Of a stretch of 9,571 nucleotides of DNA, positions 7,564 through 9,571 are shown piece by piece; within the stretch, counting starts at the first letter, position 1; every line of letters starts with the position of its first letter. The stretch comes from Chitinophagaceae bacterium (lineage in GTDB: Bacteria > Bacteroidota > Bacteroidia > Chitinophagales > Chitinophagaceae). The DNA lies in NCBI GenBank assembly GCA_003456175.1, contig DMPB01000086.1:1-9571 (forward strand). The letters run 5' to 3'. Below the pieces are notes generated by a model. It was not told the origin of the DNA. It saw only the letters and a program-made list of their open reading frames with translations, and ran no database searches. The translations under genes were made by a program, and so were the position numbers.

Positions 7564-7590
7564 ATTGCAATTAAAAATAAAATTGCAATT
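7564..7590. repeat. Paired palindromic motif ATTGCAATT (inverted and direct repeat)
   Basis: ATTGCAATT occurs at 7564-7572 and again at 7582-7590, 18 bases apart. Because the motif is nearly self-complementary, the two copies also form a 9-base inverted repeat (7564-7572 with 7581-7589) around AAAAATAA. The right copy extends to a perfect 10-base palindrome, AATTGCAATT. Two palindromic half-sites nearly two helical turns apart between divergent genes look like an operator for a dimeric regulator, but no regulator gene is in the window. Confidence 0.35.
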
Positions 7591-7641
7591 GATTAAGTAC
7601 ACTATAAATTTATTACATTAAACTAAAAAAAGTAGCGGAGA

Positions 7642-7649
7642 TAAATTTG
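7642..7649 (+). promoter_or_regulatory. Candidate -7 promoter box for the LEA14-like gene
   Basis: TAAATTTG is an exact match to the Bacteroidota -7 consensus TAnnTTTG. It would place the transcript start near 7656 and leave a leader of about 68 bases before the ATG at 7724. No convincing -33 TTTG is found 17-23 bases upstream, so the call rests on one box in AT-rich DNA. Confidence 0.4.
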
Positions 7650-7723
7650 TTCTTTCAATTTCAATATTCTAAGTTTTTTAGTAGGATTTTGCATAAAGAT
7701 ACATTAGAAATACGGGCATTTCT

Positions 7724-8203
7724 ATGAAAAAAGGTATCTTAGTATCAAAAACAATTATGAGGTCTATAATCGCCTTATTTTGCCTTGCTACCCTATCGTT
7801 TGGTTGTAAAAAACCACAAGGCTTTGAATATCGGTCTATAAAAAATTTTCAAGTAGAAAAAATAGGCTTGAATAAAACACAACTTGCTATGGAGCTAGTT
7901 TATTTCAATCCGAACAATTTTGGGGTAGATTTAAAACATGTTGATTGTGATATATATATCAACAAAAGCTACCTTGGTAAGTATGTATTAGATACCACTA
8001 TGCATATTGACAAAAGGTCAGAGTTTTCTCTACCGAGTCGGATTCAGGTTGATATGAAAAACGTTTTTAAGAACACCCTTACCGTACTCACCAGCCAAGA
8101 AGTGCAGGTAGATGTTACCGGAAATACGCGTGTTGGTAAGGCTGGGATTTTTATTACAGTACCATTTACTTACAGTGGCAAGCATAAATTTTCTCTATTT
8201 TAA
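7724..8203 (+). CDS. LEA14-like (WHy domain) putative lipoprotein
   Basis: The protein has 159 residues. A hydrophobic N-terminal segment ends in the lipobox L-S-F-G-C (Cys28), so after export the protein is probably anchored by lipidated Cys28 in the periplasm or envelope. Residues about 39-155 fit a LEA type 2/WHy beta-sandwich: F-Q-V-E-K-I-G-L, then a strand leading to Y-F-N-P-N-N-F-G-V (60-68, the NPN hallmark), D-x-Y-I-N-x-x-Y-L-G, and a basic C-terminal strand pair ending PFTYSGKHKFSLF. LEA14-like proteins are known from desiccation and stress contexts, but the function of the bacterial lipoproteins is unknown. The ATG at 7757 (residue 12, MRSII) is an alternative start that gives a more typical 16-residue lipoprotein signal; neither start has a Shine-Dalgarno sequence. 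It is the only rightward gene in the window, flanked by leftward genes on both sides, and so is probably monocistronic. Its DNA looks more AT-rich than that of the giant protein gene. Confidence 0.8.
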   Translation: MKKGILVSKTIMRSIIALFCLATLSFGCKKPQGFEYRSIKNFQVEKIGLNKTQLAMELVYFNPNNFGVDLKHVDCDIYINKSYLGKYVLDTTMHIDKRSEFSLPSRIQVDMKNVFKNTLTVLTSQEVQVDVTGNTRVGKAGIFITVPFTYSGKHKFSLF

Positions 8204-8304
8204 ATTATAATAGCAGTGCTATTGTATATCAACAAATAACAGGGCTCAACATCGGGTATTTGACCGTTTTTATTCCTGCGTATTCATTTACCGTAAGGTG
8301 AAGC

Positions 8305-8334
8305 AAAAAAAAATCGCACCCATTGGGTGCGATT
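8305..8334 (-). terminator. Intrinsic terminator of the four-helix membrane protein gene
   Basis: On the minus strand AATCGCACCC-AAT-GGGTGCGATT forms a perfect 10-base-pair stem with a 3-base loop followed by an unbroken T-run (complement of the A-run at 8305-8313). It lies about 33 bases after the stop codon at 8367. On the plus strand the hairpin lacks a T-run, so it is not an obvious terminator for the LEA14-like gene that converges on it. Confidence 0.88.
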
Positions 8335-8366
8335 GTCGTTATTATACTTACTATCCAATTTTTGAA

Positions 8367-8858
8367 TTAGTGCATTCCTGGGAACCAAGGGCGGCCAATA
8401 CCTGCTCTAAATGGCCATGGCATTACTGCAATGATTACTAGTAGCGCTATAATAAAGAACGTGAATGTTTTTTTATGCTTCATTTGATCACTAATGCCTT
8501 TTTTACCAAAACCACGCCCAATAGTAATTAAAATAATGGCAATGAACATACCTGTAAGGTGTTCTACTGCCCAAAAACGGGCTACACTATCTTTCATAGC
8601 AGCACCCATACCACCCAAGTTTTGTATATTTTTTAAACCCCATGGGCCTACTACCCACTGAAACATTCCTAGTACCAACATAAAGTGTGCTGTACTCATG
8701 AGCCAAGTATTACGCTTGAGATCGTGTATATCGTAGTACTTTTTTTGCTGCCAAGCCATTACATGGCGAAAAATGCCATACACTAACAGTACTAACAGTA
8801 ACCAACGTAAGCCGTTGTGTAAGTGCACCGATCCGGTGTACCAAGGAGTCATATCCAT
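8367..8858 (-). CDS. Small four-helix membrane protein, cytochrome b-like by annotation tradition
   Basis: The 163-residue protein has four clear membrane segments: about 15-35 (GLRWLLLVLLVYGIF), 52-72 (STAHFMLVLGMFQWVVGP), 96-114 (VEHLTGMFIAIILITIG) and 131-148 (TFTFFIIALLVIIAVM). Each of the first three has a histidine in or next to it (H14, H58, H100), and H128 starts the last. The C-terminus R-A-G-I-G-R-P-W-F-P-G-M is very characteristic of a conserved Bacteroidota family that databases often label cytochrome b or hypothetical membrane protein. Helix-borne histidines could ligate haem, but no experimental role is known to me. It begins 56 bp downstream of ispD on the same strand, so it may be read with ispD or from its own promoter near 8882. 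The third codon is also ATG (8852), so the start could be two residues later. Confidence 0.8.
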   Translation of the reverse strand: MDMTPWYTGSVHLHNGLRWLLLVLLVYGIFRHVMAWQQKKYYDIHDLKRNTWLMSTAHFMLVLGMFQWVVGPWGLKNIQNLGGMGAAMKDSVARFWAVEHLTGMFIAIILITIGRGFGKKGISDQMKHKKTFTFFIIALLVIIAVMPWPFRAGIGRPWFPGMH

Positions 8859-8881
8859 AATGCTGGGGATTTTTATTGTTT

Positions 8882-8889
8882 CAAAACTA
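8882..8889 (-). promoter_or_regulatory. Candidate -7 promoter box for the four-helix membrane protein
   Basis: On the minus strand TAGTTTTG matches the Bacteroidota -7 consensus TAnnTTTG exactly. It lies in the 56-bp gap after ispD and would give a transcript start near 8875, about 17 bases before the ATG at 8858. No good -33 TTTG is visible upstream. It suggests that the membrane protein can be expressed independently of ispD. Confidence 0.4.
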
Positions 8890-8914
8890 ACAGGCTTTCA
8901 GATAAGTAGTTTAG

Positions 8915-9571
8915 TTATTCGGAAAAGTTTTCTGTCCGTTCTTGTAAAATGTATTCTGCAATCACTAAATCGAGCGGTCGGGTAACTTTTAAATTAGTGG
9001 TTTCGCCCGGAATAAGTTGTACCGTAGCTCCAATTGCTTCAACTACACTTGCCTCGTCGGTGAATGTATCGTTATAAGGTTGTTCAAACGCTTGTTTTAA
9101 TAATGTTGAGTGGAAAGTTTGTGGTGTTTGAATTAACATTACCTGATTTCGGTTAAGCATTTGATTGCTTCCATCGGGTGCTTGTAAGCGAACACTATCA
9201 ACACTACTAATAGCCGGAATGGCACTTTTGGTGGTAGTCGCTTGTACAAAACACGCTTCAATTAAAGACGGCGTTATCAAACAACGAACAGCATCGTGTA
9301 CTGCAACTAAAGCATCATTAGGCACTTTAGATAAGCCGTTTTTAACACTGTGGAAGCGGGTTTCACCACCAGCGACTAAGGTAATAGCAGCTCCAAACGC
9401 TGCATCAATCCATTGTAAAGTATCGCTCTTCAAATAAGGCTCTGGAACCACCACAATAATATTACTTGCCGGAATTACTTGCGTAAATGCTTGTAACGTG
9501 TGCCATAGCAATGGCATTTGCCGTAAGGCTAAAAATTGCTTAGGCGTGGTTGTACCCATTCTACTACCGCT
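8915..9571 (-). CDS. ispD: 2-C-methyl-D-erythritol 4-phosphate cytidylyltransferase (IspD), N-terminus beyond the window
   Basis: IspD transfers CMP from CTP to MEP, the third step of the MEP pathway to isoprenoid precursors, in the cytoplasm. The window holds 218 codons; the reading frame is open to the right edge, and the visible start S-G-S-R-M-G-T-T-T-P-K-Q-F is the end of the CTP-binding GGxGxRMG...PKQF loop, so perhaps 10-15 residues are missing. The ATG at 9559 lies inside this loop and is not the start. Further catalytic motifs follow in order: V-H-D-A-V-R (the metal-binding Asp), V-D-S-V-R (Ser where E. coli has Thr140), N-R-N-Q...Q-T-P-Q-T-F, F-T-D-E-A-S-V-V-E, and N-L-K-V-T-R-P-L-D-L with the substrate-binding Lys. 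VHDAVRCL differs mildly from the common VHDAARPL. All key residues that can be checked are present. It is followed after 56 bp by the four-helix membrane protein gene. Confidence 0.95.
   Translation of the reverse strand, partial: SGSRMGTTTPKQFLALRQMPLLWHTLQAFTQVIPASNIIVVVPEPYLKSDTLQWIDAAFGAAITLVAGGETRFHSVKNGLSKVPNDALVAVHDAVRCLITPSLIEACFVQATTTKSAIPAISSVDSVRLQAPDGSNQMLNRNQVMLIQTPQTFHSTLLKQAFEQPYNDTFTDEASVVEAIGATVQLIPGETTNLKVTRPLDLVIAEYILQERTENFSE

Noticed and set aside
8209..8223. Hairpin AATAGC-AGT-GCTATT just after the LEA14-like stop codon.
   Set aside because: The stem is a short 6 base pairs and is followed by GTATATC, not a T-run, so I do not call it a terminator for the rightward gene.

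Overview
The window reads as ordinary chromosomal DNA of a Bacteroidota bacterium, most likely from the Chitinophagales/Sphingobacteriales side of the phylum. The evidence is a PorP/SprF-family protein, a giant PKD-repeat protein ending in a type B (CHU_C, gliding-motility-associated) type IX secretion sorting domain, a Bacteroidota-type WbqC protein, moderate to low GC, starts without clear Shine-Dalgarno sequences, and TAnnTTTG-like promoter boxes. The genus cannot be fixed from this stretch.

Layout from left to right. (1) 1-293, minus strand: the N-terminal part of an MFS sugar transporter of the SLC45/GPH-like type, cut by the window edge. (2) 294-491: a gap with the terminator of the next gene, an inverted repeat and a candidate promoter for the transporter. 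(3) 492-7480, minus strand: three genes read in the order wbqC-like, giant secreted protein (1717 residues), porP/sprF-like, separated by 70 and 85 bp and closed by a good intrinsic terminator at 436-461. (4) 7481-7723: a very AT-rich divergent intergenic region with palindromes. (5) 7724-8203, plus strand: the only rightward gene, a small LEA14-like (WHy domain) putative lipoprotein. (6) 8305-8334: a strong intrinsic terminator for the leftward pair that follows. (7) 8367-9571, minus strand: a small four-helix membrane protein, often labelled cytochrome b-like, preceded by ispD of the MEP isoprenoid pathway, which runs off the right edge.

The centrepiece is the secreted protein and its porP/sprF-like neighbour. 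In type IX secretion, cargo with type B C-terminal domains depends on a PorP/SprF-type outer-membrane partner, commonly encoded directly downstream. The order and spacing here fit a dedicated cargo-partner pair. The large protein has a signal peptide, an IgGFc-binding-like N-terminal region, eleven roughly 80-95-residue PKD/Ig-like domains that each carry exactly two cysteines, a final cysteine-poor domain and the sorting domain. Its repeats contain an internal three-domain duplication (domains 2-3-4 resemble 9-10-11, about 614-619 residues apart). The WbqC-like gene upstream may be co-transcribed, but its role is not known.

I saw no RNA genes, CRISPR arrays, insertion sequences, phage genes or toxin-antitoxin modules. 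I did not find a clearly new biological system. The points most worth a second look are the cargo-partner pair, the duplicated cysteine-clamped repeat array, the histidine-bearing four-helix protein next to ispD, and the palindromes in the divergent intergenic region.
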